DNA of 64,000 bases from Lacticaseibacillus pantheris DSM 15945 = JCM 12539 = NBRC 106106 (GTDB lineage Bacteria; Bacillota; Bacilli; Lactobacillales; Lactobacillaceae). The stretch covers positions 1-64,000 of the forward strand of contig NZ_BBAI01000009.1 in the NCBI RefSeq assembly GCF_001311175.1, in the 5' to 3' direction. The notes beneath the pieces are model-generated. The model had not been told where the DNA came from. It made no database searches and saw nothing but the letters and a program-made list of their open reading frames with translations. The position numbers were made by a program, and so were the translations under genes. This document shows, in pieces, positions 37,831 through 48,742 of this stretch. The stretch's first letter is position 1. Each line of letters opens with the position of its first letter.

Positions 37831-37860
37831 ACTATATGTTATAGCCGCACCATTTGTCAA
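37831..37860 (-). promoter_or_regulatory. Promoter of the leader peptide-cysK-cgl-metA operon
   Basis: TTGACA (37860-37855), 18-nt spacer, TATAGT (37836-37831) on the minus strand, a near-consensus sigma-A promoter. Confidence 0.8.
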
Positions 37861-37908
37861 CTGCTACCGACTCGCATTGATTGGTGTGTGACGACTCTCA
37901 TTGATTGG

Positions 37909-38141
37909 TGCGAACACGCGGGTGGCCTTTGGGACTGCGGCTTACGTGCCCTACGCCGTAGGTTGCTACACCCGCACGCTCCAGCCCGTGCCGGGCTTCC
38001 ACGAATTCTGGAGCCAAAGAAAACCACTTTGTCTCCAGAATTTGCCGCTGTAACTCGCTCCGCTCGAACAGCGCTCTGGGGTCGCAGCAACTACGTCTCC
38101 GGGCACGACGCTCCATCCCAAATGCCACCCACGGGTTCCCG
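37909..38141. repeat. Family B palindromic element
   Basis: Outer arms GGGTGGCCTTTGGGA and TCCCAAATGCCACCC, then TACGTGCC/GGGCACGA. The inner hairpin TTCTGGAGCCAAAG / CTTTGTCTCCAGAA and the GCTGTAACTCG/CGAACAGC hairpin follow. It abuts the cysK promoter at a distance of about 50 bp. Confidence 0.82.
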
Positions 38142-38318
38142 ATAGTTCGTGAACTCTAATCCCAGGGATCATGAATCAATGCTCAGACTTTACTCAACTG
38201 ACTGGTATACACGTTACTATTCATGTGATTATGCCGACAGTTTCGTTTGGAATTGATTTACCATTAAAATTTTGGGCTGTTGGCGGACCCGTAAACTTAA
38301 CGTTAGACCTCTACCGTT

Positions 38319-38389
38319 GGTCGTACTGGCGTGATGGCTCCGGTTGAGCGGTTGGTCCCCGCGACCGGAGCCATCACGCCAGTACGGCC
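38319..38389. repeat. Family A remnant: outer stem only
   Basis: A 25-bp stem (38319-38343 with 38365-38389, one mismatch) encloses only GAGCGGTTGGTCC. All inner hairpins are missing, yet the arms are intact. This shows the interior can be lost cleanly. Confidence 0.85.
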
Positions 38390-38477
38390 AGCCACCAGCA
38401 GCGGTCCACCAAGTCGCAGTACACCACGGCACCCCCGCCGGGCAGAACCGCCACCCGTACACTAAATAATGCGCATA

Positions 38478-38510
38478 TAAAAACCGCCGCAGCCAGGCCG
38501 CGACGGTATT
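38478..38510 (-). terminator. Terminator after the first glnQ-like gene
   Basis: Minus-strand ACCGTCGCGG and TGCGGCGGT stem followed by TTTTTAT. Confidence 0.8.
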
Positions 38511-38515
38511 GTTAG

Positions 38516-39256
38516 CTATGCTTCCAGCACCTGCTTCAAGAACGTTTGTAACCGTTCGTGTTGTGGGTGCTCAAAAATTTGTTCTGGCGTTCCTTGTTCC
38601 AGTACCTTGCCATCGCCGAAGAATACGACACGATCGGCCACTTCCTTGGCAAAGCCCATCTCGTGCGTCACGATGACCATCGTCATACCCTCTTTGGCCA
38701 ACTGGCGCATGACACCCAGCACGTCGCCGACCATCTCGGGGTCCAGCGCACTGGTTGGCTCGTCAAACAACATGATGTCGGGGTGCATCGCCAACGCACG
38801 GGCAATCGCCACCCGCTGCTTCTGGCCGCCTGACAAGGAGTCTGGCATTGCGTCAGCCTTGTCGGTTAAGCCGACCTGTTCCAGAAGCTTGATGGCTTCT
38901 GCGTCGGCCTCGGCCTTGGTCCGTAAACCGAGTTCGGTAGGGGACAAAGTAATGTTTTGCTTGACCGACATGTTCGGAAACAGGTTGAAGTGCTGGAACA
39001 CCATCCCGATTTTCTGGCGTACCTGGTCGATGTTGACGCCGGGTTTGGCGATGTCCTCGCCGTCGATGACAATGTCGCCTGACGTAGTGGTTTCCAGGCC
39101 GTTAATCATGCGCAAGACGGTACTCTTACCGGCACCAGACGGTCCAATCAGCACGACCACCTCGTTATCCTCAACTTTGAGGTCAACGCCCTTGATGACG
39201 TCGTTGTTGCCGTAACTTTTGTGCACATTTTGCATTTCTACTCGAGTTTTAGTCAT
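38516..39256 (-). CDS. Amino-acid ABC transporter ATPase, first system
   Basis: 246-residue polar amino-acid ATPase of the GlnQ/HisP type. Walker A is GPSGAGKST, the signature [15 protein letters not shown] and Walker [20 protein letters not shown], ending [11 protein letters not shown]. The start directly abuts the stop of the fused binding-protein/permease gene. About three quarters of residues match the second ATPase (42039-42782) by eye, indicating duplication of the whole system. Substrate probably glutamine or a related amino acid, judged only from the family. Confidence 0.93.
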   Translation of the reverse strand: MTKTRVEMQNVHKSYGNNDVIKGVDLKVEDNEVVVLIGPSGAGKSTVLRMINGLETTTSGDIVIDGEDIAKPGVNIDQVRQKIGMVFQHFNLFPNMSVKQNITLSPTELGLRTKAEADAEAIKLLEQVGLTDKADAMPDSLSGGQKQRVAIARALAMHPDIMLFDEPTSALDPEMVGDVLGVMRQLAKEGMTMVIVTHEMGFAKEVADRVVFFGDGKVLEQGTPEQIFEHPQHERLQTFLKQVLEA

Positions 39257-40714
39257 TTATTTTACCTTCTTTTGTACCCAGTTAGACAGCCACGTGAGCA
39301 AAGTGATGATGATTAAGTACATCAGCGCGACCATCGTCCAAATCTTAAAGCCTTCCATGTTGCGGGCAATGATAATCTTCCCGGTTTGGGTCAGTTCGAG
39401 CAAGCCAAGGACGGACAAAATCGACGTGTCCTTTAGCGTAATTATAAACTGATTGATAAACGATGGAATCATAATTTTGATACCCTGTGGCAGAATGACT
39501 TTGCGCATGGATTTGGTCCACGGCAACCCCAGACTACGGGCAGCTCCATCTGACCACCGTCAACCGCCTGGATACCACCCTTGACGAACGCGGCGGTGTA
39601 CGCCCCCTCGTTCAAGGTCAGGGTCACGACGCCGGCGATTAGTGCCGGTATCTTAGCGCCAATTAGTGACGGAATCCCCGTGTAGATAAAGAGGGCGAGC
39701 ACCATCAGCGGCAGTCCACGGAAGATGTAAATGAACGTTGTGGCAACACCCTGGGCAAACTTGTTGGGGATAACCCCGATGAGCCCAAAGATAATCCCGA
39801 TAACGGTGGCAAAGACGATTCCCAGTACGGTGAGCTGCAGGGTTTCACCCAAGCCGCCCATGAGGGTGCCCCAATTAGATTTCAGCAAACCCATAAAGCT
39901 GTGGTCACTGTCGTTCGTCTTCGCTGCGGTTTTGGCCTGCGACTTTTGCGATCCGTTACCCAGGTATTTGCGCACGATTTTCGCGTACGTACCGTTGGCC
40001 TTAATCTTCTTGAGGCCCGCATTGACTTTGGGTAGGAGATCATTGGCGTGGGACTTGGCAATCGCGATGCGTAGTAGCCCGACTTTGCGGGTTTCGTCAC
40101 GATTTTGAGGCTCAGCCCGGTGGCGATACCGTACTGCATGACGGCTCATCTTCAAAGCAGGCGGCGGAGTTCCCAGTGATGACGTCCTGATACATATTGT
40201 TCGAGTCGTCAAAGGTGACCACTTTAAGGTGGTACTTGTCCTTAATACTGTGTACGTAGTCAGCGGCGCTAGTACCGGTTTTGACGGCAACGCGCTGACC
40301 GCGGAGGGAGTTCAAAGTGTGATATTTGCTGCCAGTTTTGACGGCGCCAACAACCCCCGATTTATAGTACGGGTTACTCATGGCAAATTTAGCTTTTCGT
40401 TCCGGTGTGATGCTCATACCGGCAATGACGCCGTCAATCTGGTTGGCCTCCAGCGATTGTACGGCGGCGTTGAAGCCGAGCGGTTTTATGTTGACTTTGA
40501 AGCCTTCAGCTTTCGCGATGGCGTTCATGATATCGATGTCGATACCCACGTATTTATTACTCTTGTTGGCGTATTCGAACGGAGGAAAAGTGACGTCCGT
40601 GCCGATAGTATACGTCTGTTCGGCGGCGTTGACTGGTGTTAACTTCGGTGAGTTCCAGGCGAGGAACAAAGCAGCAGCCATGGCGAGCAGCGGCCAGAAC
40701 CATTTCTTCTTCAT
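39257..40714 (-). CDS. Fused amino-acid-binding protein and permease, first system, at least three frameshifts
   Basis: About 485 residues: signal peptide or membrane anchor (MKKKWFWPLLAMAAALFLAW), a periplasmic-binding-type domain (YTIGTDVTFPPFEYANKSN to AGLKKIKANGTY), a linker, then a permease domain with [11 protein letters not shown] and the EAA loop region GIQAVDGGQME. Frames slip near 40130, near 40080 and near 39535. The final piece ([17 protein letters not shown] to QKKVK) is intact. This GlnP-like architecture displays the binding domain on the cell surface. Its ATPase follows immediately. Confidence 0.9.
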
Positions 40715-40940
40715 GTGGCTAAAAACACCCTTTCTAGTTGGTACAGCGCGGCAGTTTTCGTGCCACGCGTGCGTGCAAAGAAACATCAATGTTTTCAGTC
40801 TACCGAACCGGCGGGAGGTAGTCCATGGTTTTTGTCAGGTTTGATTACACAAAGCAGTCATCTTTTACATGTATCGGCTGCTTGACTGGCAGCTTGGCTG
40901 GTTGTGCCGGTCCGGCGGCTCCGGTTAGGTGGTTGCTTGG

Positions 40941-41201
40941 CTGGTCGTACTGGAGTAATGGTTCCGGTTGAGCGGCAGGCTCCCGCGACCGGCTACGTGC
41001 CTCACGCTCACGCCCGTGCCGGGCTACCGCGAATTGCCGTAGCCCGAGCAAAACCCGCTCGGTCAAGCCAATTTGATTCTGTAAGTCATAAATGCCAGTA
41101 AGTGCTGGCGCACAAACTGGCATTAATTCCGACAGAACTACGGGCATGCAGCCGTCGCGGGACCCTACCGCTCAGCCTACACCATCACCCCAGTACGACC
41201 A
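40941..41201. repeat. Family A palindromic element with extra hairpin module
   Basis: Outer arms TGGTCGTACTGG and CCAGTACGACCA; core and CCGAGC/GCTCGG hairpin as in the copy at 24773. The TTCTGTA/ACAGAA loop carries AATGCCAGTAAGTGC/GCACAAACTGGCATT, a variant of the module with a compensating change in the stem. Confidence 0.87.
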
Positions 41202-41651
41202 ACTTCGTGTGCTGATCAGTCAATAGAATTTATTGGTATTACGGGTCAACCCAAGCCGTCTAGAGTTGATTAAAACTTTGTGCCAGCTCGCATACGGACG
41301 ACTACAATCATACGGGCAACTGCAAAATGTATGTTTGTGGAGCAGCTTGCCGTGTTATTCCTGACTATGCACGGAACTAATTGACATGATTTCCTAAGGC
41401 AAGAGCAATTGTTTAGCAACGTGGGCTTGATTCTTGCCTGGAGGAATAATTTTCAACCAATTTTGTTTTAATGTTTCCAAATAAGAATTGCACATATCAC
41501 ACCACGATTTATGGTGGTGCGACGTCACGGTTGCGTTGTTTTTAGCCCGGCTATAACTACACCTCCATATCGATTAGGCCAAGTATCAAGTTTTGGTTCG
41601 GTAGTGAGATGAAAATAATAGGTGAACACGTCTGGCTTTGCGTCCACAATG
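41202..41651. other. Intergenic stretch without a recognisable gene
   Basis: About 450 bp between two family A elements. A small hairpin, CACCAC/GTGGTG near 41500, is visible. I see no supported reading frame, RNA gene or terminator. Confidence 0.5.
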
Positions 41652-41949
41652 TTGGTTGTAATGGGGTGATGGTGGAGGTTGAGCGGGCGGTGGCCGCGAC
41701 AGCTGTAAGCCCGCAGTTCTGTAGGTTTACTTCCAGTTGACGCTTTAGCGTCTTACTGGGAGTTAACTCGACGGTCTGGCAAGGCCAGCCCTAGAGCGGA
41801 GCGACGTACAGAATCAAGTATTTGAAATCGAGTGGTTTTTCTCGAGTTCAAATACTCGCGGTAGCCCGGCACGGGCGTGAGCGTGAGGCTCGCAGCACCG
41901 GTCGCGGCCACCGCCCACTCAACCGGAGGCACCACCCCATTACAACCAG
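41652..41949. repeat. Family A palindromic element with two hairpin modules
   Basis: Outer arms TTGTAATGGGGTG and CACCCCATTACAA-like halves enclose the usual core. The loop of the TTCTGTA/TACAGAA hairpin holds a compound insert: TTACTTCCAGTTGACGC/GCGTCTTACTGGGAGTTAA (41725-41765) followed by GGTCTGGC/GCCAGCC (41770-41791). The reverse complement of this insert recurs in the family B element at 56299-56368. Confidence 0.87.
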
Positions 41950-41976
41950 CCACGTAAACAACCATCCCAAACCACA

Positions 41977-42014
41977 CAAAAATGGAGCCGGAACAAAAGT
42001 TCCGACTCCATTTG
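41977..42014 (-). terminator. Terminator after the second glnQ-like gene
   Basis: Minus strand ATGGAGTCGGAAC and GTTCCGGCTCCAT followed by TTTTTG. Confidence 0.9.
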
Positions 42015-42038
42015 TTGTGGTTGCCGCTACATAGCAGG

Positions 42039-42782
42039 CTATGCTTCCAGCACTTGTTTCAGGAAGGTTTGCAGGCGGTCGTGCGTAGGGTGGTTGAAGA
42101 TTTGGTCCGGTGTGCCTTGTTCCAAGATCTGGCCATCCCCAAAGAAGATGACGCGGTCCGCAACTTCCTTCGCGAAGCCCATCTCGTGGGTCACGATGAC
42201 CATCGTCATCCCTTCCTTCGCCAGTTTGCGCATGACACCCAGTACGTCGCCGACCATTTCGGGGTCGAGGGCGCTTGTGGGTTCGTCAAATAGCATGGTG
42301 TCGGGATGCATCGCCAACGCCCGAGCAATCGCTACCCGCTGCTTTTGACCACCAGACAGCTGGGCTGGCATCGCGTCAATTTTGTCGGTGAGCCCCACAA
42401 TTTCAAGCATATCGCGAGCTTCTTTTTCCGCTTGCTCCTTGGACATGAGTCCTAATTCGGTTGGCGCGAGGGTGATGTTCTGCAGCACTGACATGTTAGG
42501 GAAGAGGTTAAAGTGTTGGAACACCATCCCGATGTTTTGCCGCACCTTATTCATGTCCACACCACTTTGCGCGATGTTTTCTCCGTCCACCACGACGTCA
42601 CCGCTGGTTGTAGTCTCCAGACCGTTAATCATGCGGAGTACGGTACTTTTGCCAGCACCGGACGGGCCAATCATTACGACCACCTCGTTATCCTGCACGG
42701 TCAGGTCAACCCCTTTGATGACCTCGTTGTCACCATAGCGCTTGTGGACATCCTTCATTTGAACTCTTGTAGTTGTTGTCAT
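42039..42782 (-). CDS. Amino-acid ABC transporter ATPase, second system
   Basis: 247-residue GlnQ-type ATPase: Walker [10 protein letters not shown], signature [15 protein letters not shown], Walker [13 protein letters not shown]. Near-identical to the ATPase at 38516, including the [11 protein letters not shown] end. Its ATG overlaps the stop of the upstream binding-protein/permease gene by one base (TAATG), so translation is coupled. Confidence 0.95.
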   Translation of the reverse strand: MTTTTRVQMKDVHKRYGDNEVIKGVDLTVQDNEVVVMIGPSGAGKSTVLRMINGLETTTSGDVVVDGENIAQSGVDMNKVRQNIGMVFQHFNLFPNMSVLQNITLAPTELGLMSKEQAEKEARDMLEIVGLTDKIDAMPAQLSGGQKQRVAIARALAMHPDTMLFDEPTSALDPEMVGDVLGVMRKLAKEGMTMVIVTHEMGFAKEVADRVIFFGDGQILEQGTPDQIFNHPTHDRLQTFLKQVLEA

Positions 42783-44250
42783 TATGCACGCACCTTCTTC
42801 TGTACCCAGTTAGATAGCCATGTCAGCAAAGTGATAATGATTACGTAGATCAGCGCGACCATCGTCCAAATCTTGAAGCCCTCCATGTTGCGGGCCACGA
42901 TGATCTTCCCGGTTTGCGTTAGTTCCAGCAGGCCGATAACGGATAGGATCGAAGTGTCCTTGAGGGTGATGATGAACTGGTTGATGAATGATGGAATCAT
43001 GATGCGAATACCCTGCGGCAGGACGACGCGCTTCATGGTTTTACCCCAGGTCAACCCAAGGCTCCGTGCGGCTTCCATTTGCCCCACGTCCACGGCTTTG
43101 ATACCGCCCTTAACGAACGCCGCGGTGTACGCGCCCTCGTTCAGGGTCAACGTGATAATACCGGCGATGAATGCGGGAACCTTGGTGCCAATCAAAGTCG
43201 GCACGCCAGTGTAGATGAACAGTGCCAGCACCATCAGTGGGAGGCCACGGAATACATAGATAAAGGTGTTAGCGGCACCCTGAGCAAACTTGTTCGGCAG
43301 CACGCCGAGTAGTCCTACAAGGATCCCAACAATGGTTGCACAAACGATACCCACAACCGTGAGCTCAAGGGTTTTACCGAGGCCACTGGTCAGCGTACCC
43401 GCGTTGGCGCGGAGGAGACCGAAGAAGCTCCGGTCGGACTCAGTCTGCTTGGCAGTCTGCTTTGCCTGGGACTTCTGCGAACCGTTGCCCACGTACTTAG
43501 CTACAATCTTAGCGTACTGGCCGTTAGCCTTGAGGGCTTTCAGACCGGCGTTAACCTTCTTAACCAGTTCACCCTCGGACTTTTGGAAGGCGAATCCGTA
43601 AGTGCCGGCGTCAGGTTCCTTGAAGTCAGAAGCTAGCTTGAGCTTAACACCATTGGCGATGGCGTACTGCATAACGGGCTTGTCCTCGAAGCAGGCTACC
43701 GTGTTGCCGGTGAGGACGTCCTGGTACATGTTGTCGTCGGAATCAAAGGTGACGACGCTAAACCCGTACTTTTTCTTCATGCTGTTAGCGTAGTCGGCGG
43801 CGGTGGTCCCGGTCTTAACCGCAACTTTTTTGCCTTTGAGGTCCTTCAGACTCTTGATGCTGGTATCCTTAACGGCCATGTACGTCCCGGACTTGTAGTA
43901 GGGGTGGCTGAACAGGAAGGTTTTCTTACGTTCGTCGGTGATGCTCATCCCGGCGGCAACCGCATCAATTTGTTTGGCCTGCAACGCCTGAACGGCACCG
44001 TCAAATCCGAGTTGCTTCCACTCAATTTTGAAACCTTCGCGCTTAGCGATGGCGTTGAGTAGGTCGATATCAATCCCGACCGACTGGTTCTGCTTATTGG
44101 TAAAGGCAAACGGTGAAAACGTCGTGTCAGTACCAAAAGTATATGTTTGTTCGGCGGCATGCACCGACTGTTCTTGTTGCGGCACCCACCACGCGACGAC
44201 GAATGCAACGAGTGTGGCTAGGAGCCACACAAAGTGTTTTTTTTCCTCAT
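42782..44250 (-). CDS. Fused amino-acid-binding protein and permease, second system, start-proximal frameshift
   Basis: About 489 residues: MRKKKHF, a signal or anchor segment ([15 protein letters not shown]), binding domain ([17 protein letters not shown] to [13 protein letters not shown]) and permease domain ([30 protein letters not shown]). The body is uninterrupted. Only the first codons are displaced, at a run of eight A where nine would join ATG 44250 to the rest. It is the best-preserved of the three systems. Confidence 0.92.
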
Positions 44251-44392
44251 TCCCGATACACCACTTTCCTTAGAAGATGGGTCTAGCTTAGTGGATGGTA
44301 CCGGGCAAAGTCCAGACAAAATGTTAGTAAAGCTGACATTAGTCTAAGAAAAATTAAATTTTATTGCCATTGTTTACTAATCAACGGTAGTT

Positions 44393-45625
44393 CTATAATT
44401 CGCGCAAAAGGGCGAATTGATCGCCAAATTGATCTCGGAGGTACTGCCGGCCGCGGCCTAATAGCCAGAGAATGCCAGTAGTGGTGATGACCACCGGTAG
44501 TAAATTGGGTGGCAGGAACATGACGCCCATCACCCCACCGGCGACGAGCGGGGATTCAAGGATGGTACCGCCCATACTGATGGCGATGACGCCAATAGCC
44601 ATTACGGGGTCGACGGATGGTAGCAAGTGGGCAACGGCAATGCCCTGTGCGGTGGCACTGAACAAAACGGGAAAGATGTCCCCACCCAGCCAGCCCGTGT
44701 TGAGGCAGATAGTGAGTAGGCCTAGTTTAAGGATGGACTGGCACCAAAGAAAGCCAATTCCCTGGCTTTGCCAAGTGGTCGCTAACAGGTAGAAGTTGTG
44801 CATCCCGGAGAAATTGATGGCGGGGGCAAAGAGTGTGGCACAGTAGATTGCGATTGCCCCGACGATGAGGAGGCCGATATTACTCCTCACGCGGTTAGTT
44901 AGTACCTTGCGTAGTAGCACCATACCTTTGAGGTAGACACGACCAGTGAGCCACCCGATTATAACTAGCGGCAATAGCCACACTAAGTCGGTAGCAGTCC
45001 ACTTCGAGTGCCCCAGGTACACGATGACAGACGGTTCACCACCGAACTTGCAGGTGAGGTAAAAGCAGACAATACCGATGGTCAGGTAAGCCGCCGTTAG
45101 TGGCGACCAGAGGCTTTGGTGTCGGGCCGATGCCGGCCGTGGTGTGCGGTAGCGGTGGGGCGTCATGCACACTCGGAGTAGTTGCATGAACCCGTTACTC
45201 CGTATTTCCGCATAGTGTTGTTCGAGGTAGCGCATCTTATCGGTAATCCAGAGGCCATACAGAACGGTTGAACTGACCAGTGTGGCCTCGGGTCCCAGAC
45301 TGGTCCCACTGGTCAACATAATGGCGGGAATAAGCATCTGGAGCCAGACAAATTTGTAGCTGCTGGTCCCCACATGCCGGAGGTCGGCCCGGATGAGACC
45401 CAAGCTCTTTGGCAGTTGACCGGTTGTACGCTGAGTCCAATAGATTAGGGTGCCAACGATACCTAACCATACCGCGTTGAACAAGGGGCGAAAATAGCTG
45501 CCAGGCCATACCCACTCGATGAACCAACCCTGCAGTAGATAAAAACCGCCCAGAATGGCACCACAAATAGCACTGAGTAGCGCTCCGTATGTAAAAATAA
45601 ATCCTTTATGTGCGTGAATGTGCAT
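44393..45625 (-). CDS. ClC-type chloride channel or exchanger family protein
   Basis: 410 residues with ten to eleven hydrophobic segments. ClC family marks are altered but recognisable: TSGTSLGPEATLVSSTVLYG in place of the GREGP motif, and NTGWLGGDIFPVLFSATAQG in place of GxFxP. The start at 45625 (MHIHAHKG) is chosen because GGAG lies 8 nt upstream; an upstream in-frame ATG at 45664 would add 13 residues. Whether it is a channel, a proton antiporter or a fluoride exporter cannot be decided. Confidence 0.85.
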   Translation of the reverse strand: MHIHAHKGFIFTYGALLSAICGAILGGFYLLQGWFIEWVWPGSYFRPLFNAVWLGIVGTLIYWTQRTTGQLPKSLGLIRADLRHVGTSSYKFVWLQMLIPAIMLTSGTSLGPEATLVSSTVLYGLWITDKMRYLEQHYAEIRSNGFMQLLRVCMTPHRYRTPRPASARHQSLWSPLTAAYLTIGIVCFYLTCKFGGEPSVIVYLGHSKWTATDLVWLLPLVIIGWLTGRVYLKGMVLLRKVLTNRVRSNIGLLIVGAIAIYCATLFAPAINFSGMHNFYLLATTWQSQGIGFLWCQSILKLGLLTICLNTGWLGGDIFPVLFSATAQGIAVAHLLPSVDPVMAIGVIAISMGGTILESPLVAGGVMGVMFLPPNLLPVVITTTGILWLLGRGRQYLRDQFGDQFALLREL

Positions 45626-45754
45626 GCTTTTGGCTCCCTCATCAACTGCTTTCTGAAAACACAACGCGTTTCAGTATACGGTCGCGTGGCTGGCGGGTCA
45701 AATTGACAGGGCGGGCTGACTGATTGTCACCGCAGGCAGCAGGGGAACAAAAAC

Positions 45755-45783
45755 CCCTACGTTAGCAACGTAGGGGCAACATA
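45755..45783 (-). terminator. Terminator after the MFS gene
   Basis: Minus strand CCCCTACGTTG, loop, CAACGTAGGGG-like stem followed by TTTTTG, about 60 nt past the MFS stop. Confidence 0.85.
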
Positions 45784-45843
45784 TATTGTGGTGACGATTG
45801 TGGCGTATGCATTTTCAATCAAAGCCCGGACTGTCCGGTTATA

Positions 45844-47067
45844 CTACACCGCCTTTGATCCTCGTAGTGAGGGCTCTGTAAACCACAACAAAACAAAGTT
45901 GATCAGAAGCAGGACCGCTGTCGACATAAAGACCATGTTGTAGCCGAACATACCGGCGACGGCTCCACCCCAGAGGGCCCCGAACATGCTACCGAGGGCC
46001 TGGAACGATTGGTTCCAAGCAAAGATGTCGGATAACGCTTCTGGTGGGGAGTTCTTTGTCAGCAAGGTTTGAATTGTAGGGAACAACGCCGCATCCGAAA
46101 TTCCCACGAGAAACCGCAAAATTCCTAAGATCCACAAGCTGGCAAAGAATCCTTGTGGCAGGTAGACGAGAATTGCGAACAGGTAACCCGCGATTAAAAC
46201 TTTGCCCGACCCGTGATGGTCGCCGTATTGGCCCAGACGTGGTGCGGCCATAATGTTGGAAATCCCTGGCAAAGCCGAAATCACCCCGGCAATGACGGTG
46301 ATGGCGCCGTGACCGTGCATTAGTTGACGCACATACAGACTGATGATGGGGAAAATCGATGAGTTGCCCAGCTGAACAATCAGGGTTGAAATCAGCAGCA
46401 CCATGATTAACCGCGGATTACTGAATTGCTTGAGTAATCCACCTTTGCGTTTGGTGTGTGTTGCGACGGTTTTACCATCCGGAACGTGCTCTTTAACCAG
46501 CGAAACCGACAGGAACGCGACGATAAGCAGTAGTCCACCCGTTATGAAGAACGTTTGTCGAATAGAGAAGATGTGCGACAAGACCCCACCCAGCACTGGG
46601 CCGACCAGCACGCCCGACGTGGAGCCGGTCATGAGCGTACCTAACAGACGGCCACTTTTGTCGCGCGGTACTTGTGCAGCAACTAAGGCCTGGGCGTTCG
46701 GAATGTAGCCGGAAAACGCCCCGATAGCGGCACGCGCCAGGAACAGTAACACCACGTTGTGCACAAAACCGGTGAGTATGTAAATGATTGCCATCCCCCC
46801 CGCAGTTACGAACAGGATGATACGGTGACCGCGATTACTGGCCAATTTGCCCCAGAGCGGCGCCATGAACGCGGTCACCAAAAATGACACCGCGTAAATA
46901 ATGCCGCTATAAAAATTAAGTTCTTGATGGCTAAAATCGCCAATCTGACTGATGAACAATGATAAAAATGGCCCTACTTCACTGAAGGCGATTCCGGCCA
47001 CAAACGTGCAACCCCACAGAACGTAGAGGTTGCGCCGCCAAATTGGCCGACTAACTTTGTTTTCCAT
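45844..47067 (-). CDS. MFS multidrug-type efflux transporter (DHA1 family)
   Basis: 407 residues, twelve predicted membrane segments, uninterrupted. The loop 2-3 signature is LWGKLASNRGHRIILFV (MFS motif A, GxLaDrxGrkxxL) and a motif C-like segment GVLVGPVLGGVLSHIFS lies in helix 5. Closest in appearance to PmrA/NorA/MdtG-type drug efflux proteins. No drug or sugar substrate can be inferred. It is monocistronic. Confidence 0.9.
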   Translation of the reverse strand: MENKVSRPIWRRNLYVLWGCTFVAGIAFSEVGPFLSLFISQIGDFSHQELNFYSGIIYAVSFLVTAFMAPLWGKLASNRGHRIILFVTAGGMAIIYILTGFVHNVVLLFLARAAIGAFSGYIPNAQALVAAQVPRDKSGRLLGTLMTGSTSGVLVGPVLGGVLSHIFSIRQTFFITGGLLLIVAFLSVSLVKEHVPDGKTVATHTKRKGGLLKQFSNPRLIMVLLISTLIVQLGNSSIFPIISLYVRQLMHGHGAITVIAGVISALPGISNIMAAPRLGQYGDHHGSGKVLIAGYLFAILVYLPQGFFASLWILGILRFLVGISDAALFPTIQTLLTKNSPPEALSDIFAWNQSFQALGSMFGALWGGAVAGMFGYNMVFMSTAVLLLINFVLLWFTEPSLRGSKAV

Positions 47068-47213
47068 TGCACGACCCCCTGAAGGTGATTTTGCGCCTGG
47101 TGGGCATTAATTGTAAAGCGTAACGGTTCGACAGAACGTCGTAGCACGACCCGGTGATTGAAAAGTATGGCAGTGAGGATGCGGTGAGCAAGTGCATATG
47201 CGTCAATTAACCG

Positions 47214-47244
47214 CAAAAAAAGTCACCGTCCGGGCGGTGACTTG
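47214..47244 (-). terminator. Terminator after the third binding-protein/permease gene
   Basis: Minus strand AGTCACCGCC and GGCGGTGACT-like stem (GTCACCGCCCGGACGGTGAC), followed by seven T. It closes the transcript with no ATPase gene between. Confidence 0.88.
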
Positions 47245-47271
47245 CATGTGGAAATTAACGATAGTACGACT

Positions 47272-48742
47272 TTATGCTTGGTACCGTTTCTGTACCCAGT
47301 TCGAAATCCACGTTAAGACCGTAATGATGATCAGGTAAATCAGGGCGACCATGGTCCAAATCTTAAAGCCTTCCATGTTGCGGGCAATGATAATCTTACC
47401 GGTCTGGGTTAACTCCAATAATCCGAGTACCGACAGAATCGACGTGTCCTTCAGGGTAATGATGAATTGGTTAATGAACGACGGAATCATAATGCGGATT
47501 CCTTGCGGCATTATGACGCGCCGCATGGCTTTGCCCCATGGCAGTCCCAAGCTACGAGCAGCTTCCATCTGACCAATATCAACCGCCTGCATACCACCCT
47601 TGACGAATGCGGCCGTGTACGCCCCCTCGTTAAGCGTCAGCGTAATGACACCGGCAACGAACGCAGGAATCTTGGTGCCAATCAGGCTGGGAATACCAGT
47701 ATATATGAAGAGTGCCAGTACCATAAGTGGCAGACCCCGGAAAATGTAGATGAACACCGTCGCGATACCCTGGGCCCAACGGTTGGGGATGACTCCGACC
47801 AGGCCGATGATGATCCCGATGATGGTGGCACCCACAATGCCGACAAAGGTGAGTTCAATGGTCTTACCGAGGCCGCCCATGAGCGTGCCCCAGTTGGATT
47901 TGAGCAGGCCGATAAATGAATTGTCCGTATCCTGGCTAACTTTGTTCTTCTTGGCCTGGGACTTGGTGGAGCCGTTGCCGACGTACTTGCTGATGATTTG
48001 ATCGTACTTGCCGTTGGCCCGCAGCTTTTTCAGCCCGCGGTTAATCTTGACCAGTAGTTTGTGTTGCTGAGATTTAGGCAAAGCAATCCCGTAACCACCA
48101 GTTTGGGCTGGCTTGCTGATAATGTGCAGCTTCACGCCAGTAGCCATAGCGTACTGAATAACTGGTTTATCGTCGACGCAAGCCGCCGAATTACCCGTCG
48201 TGACGTCCTGATACATGTTGTCAGAATCGTCAAAGGTGACCGTGGTAAAGCCATACTTATTCTTGACGCTGTTAGCGTAGTCCGCTGCTGCAGTACCAGT
48301 CTTGATGGCTACCCGCTTACCGCGTAGATCCTGCAAGTTTTTTAATGCTACTACCAGACTTGCCGGCAAACACGATACCGGATGGGTAGTAAGCGTCACT
48401 CATGGCGAACTTGGCTTTGCGTTCGGGCGTGATGTTCATTCCGGCAATCACGCCGTCAATTTGACCAGCTTCTAGCGACTGGACGGCCGTGTTGAAGCCC
48501 AGCTCCTTGACTTTGACCTTAAAACCCTCTTCTTTGGCAATTGCCCGAATCAGGTCGATATCAATGCCGACATAGACGTTATGTTTATTCGCGAACTCGA
48601 ATGGAGGATAAGTAACATCCGTCCCAAAGGTATATGTTTTGGTTGCGGCGACAACGGGTTGCTGTTGGTTATTGGGGGCAGTCCAAATTGCGACCGCTGT
48701 AACTAACGCGCCCAACAGAACCCAGAACCATTTCTTCTTCAT
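47272..48742 (-). CDS. Fused amino-acid-binding protein and permease, third system, one frameshift
   Basis: About 490 residues with the architecture of the other two: anchor (MKKKWFWVLLGALVTAVAIW), binding domain (FGTDVTYPPFEFANKHN to RGLKKLRANGKYD) and permease ([40 protein letters not shown]). One break lies near 48340 at a run of six T on the plus strand, joining SGSS to LKNLQDLRGKRVAIKTG. Unlike the other systems, no ATPase gene follows; a terminator comes 30 bp later. It presumably borrows an ATPase from one of the paralogous systems. Confidence 0.92.
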
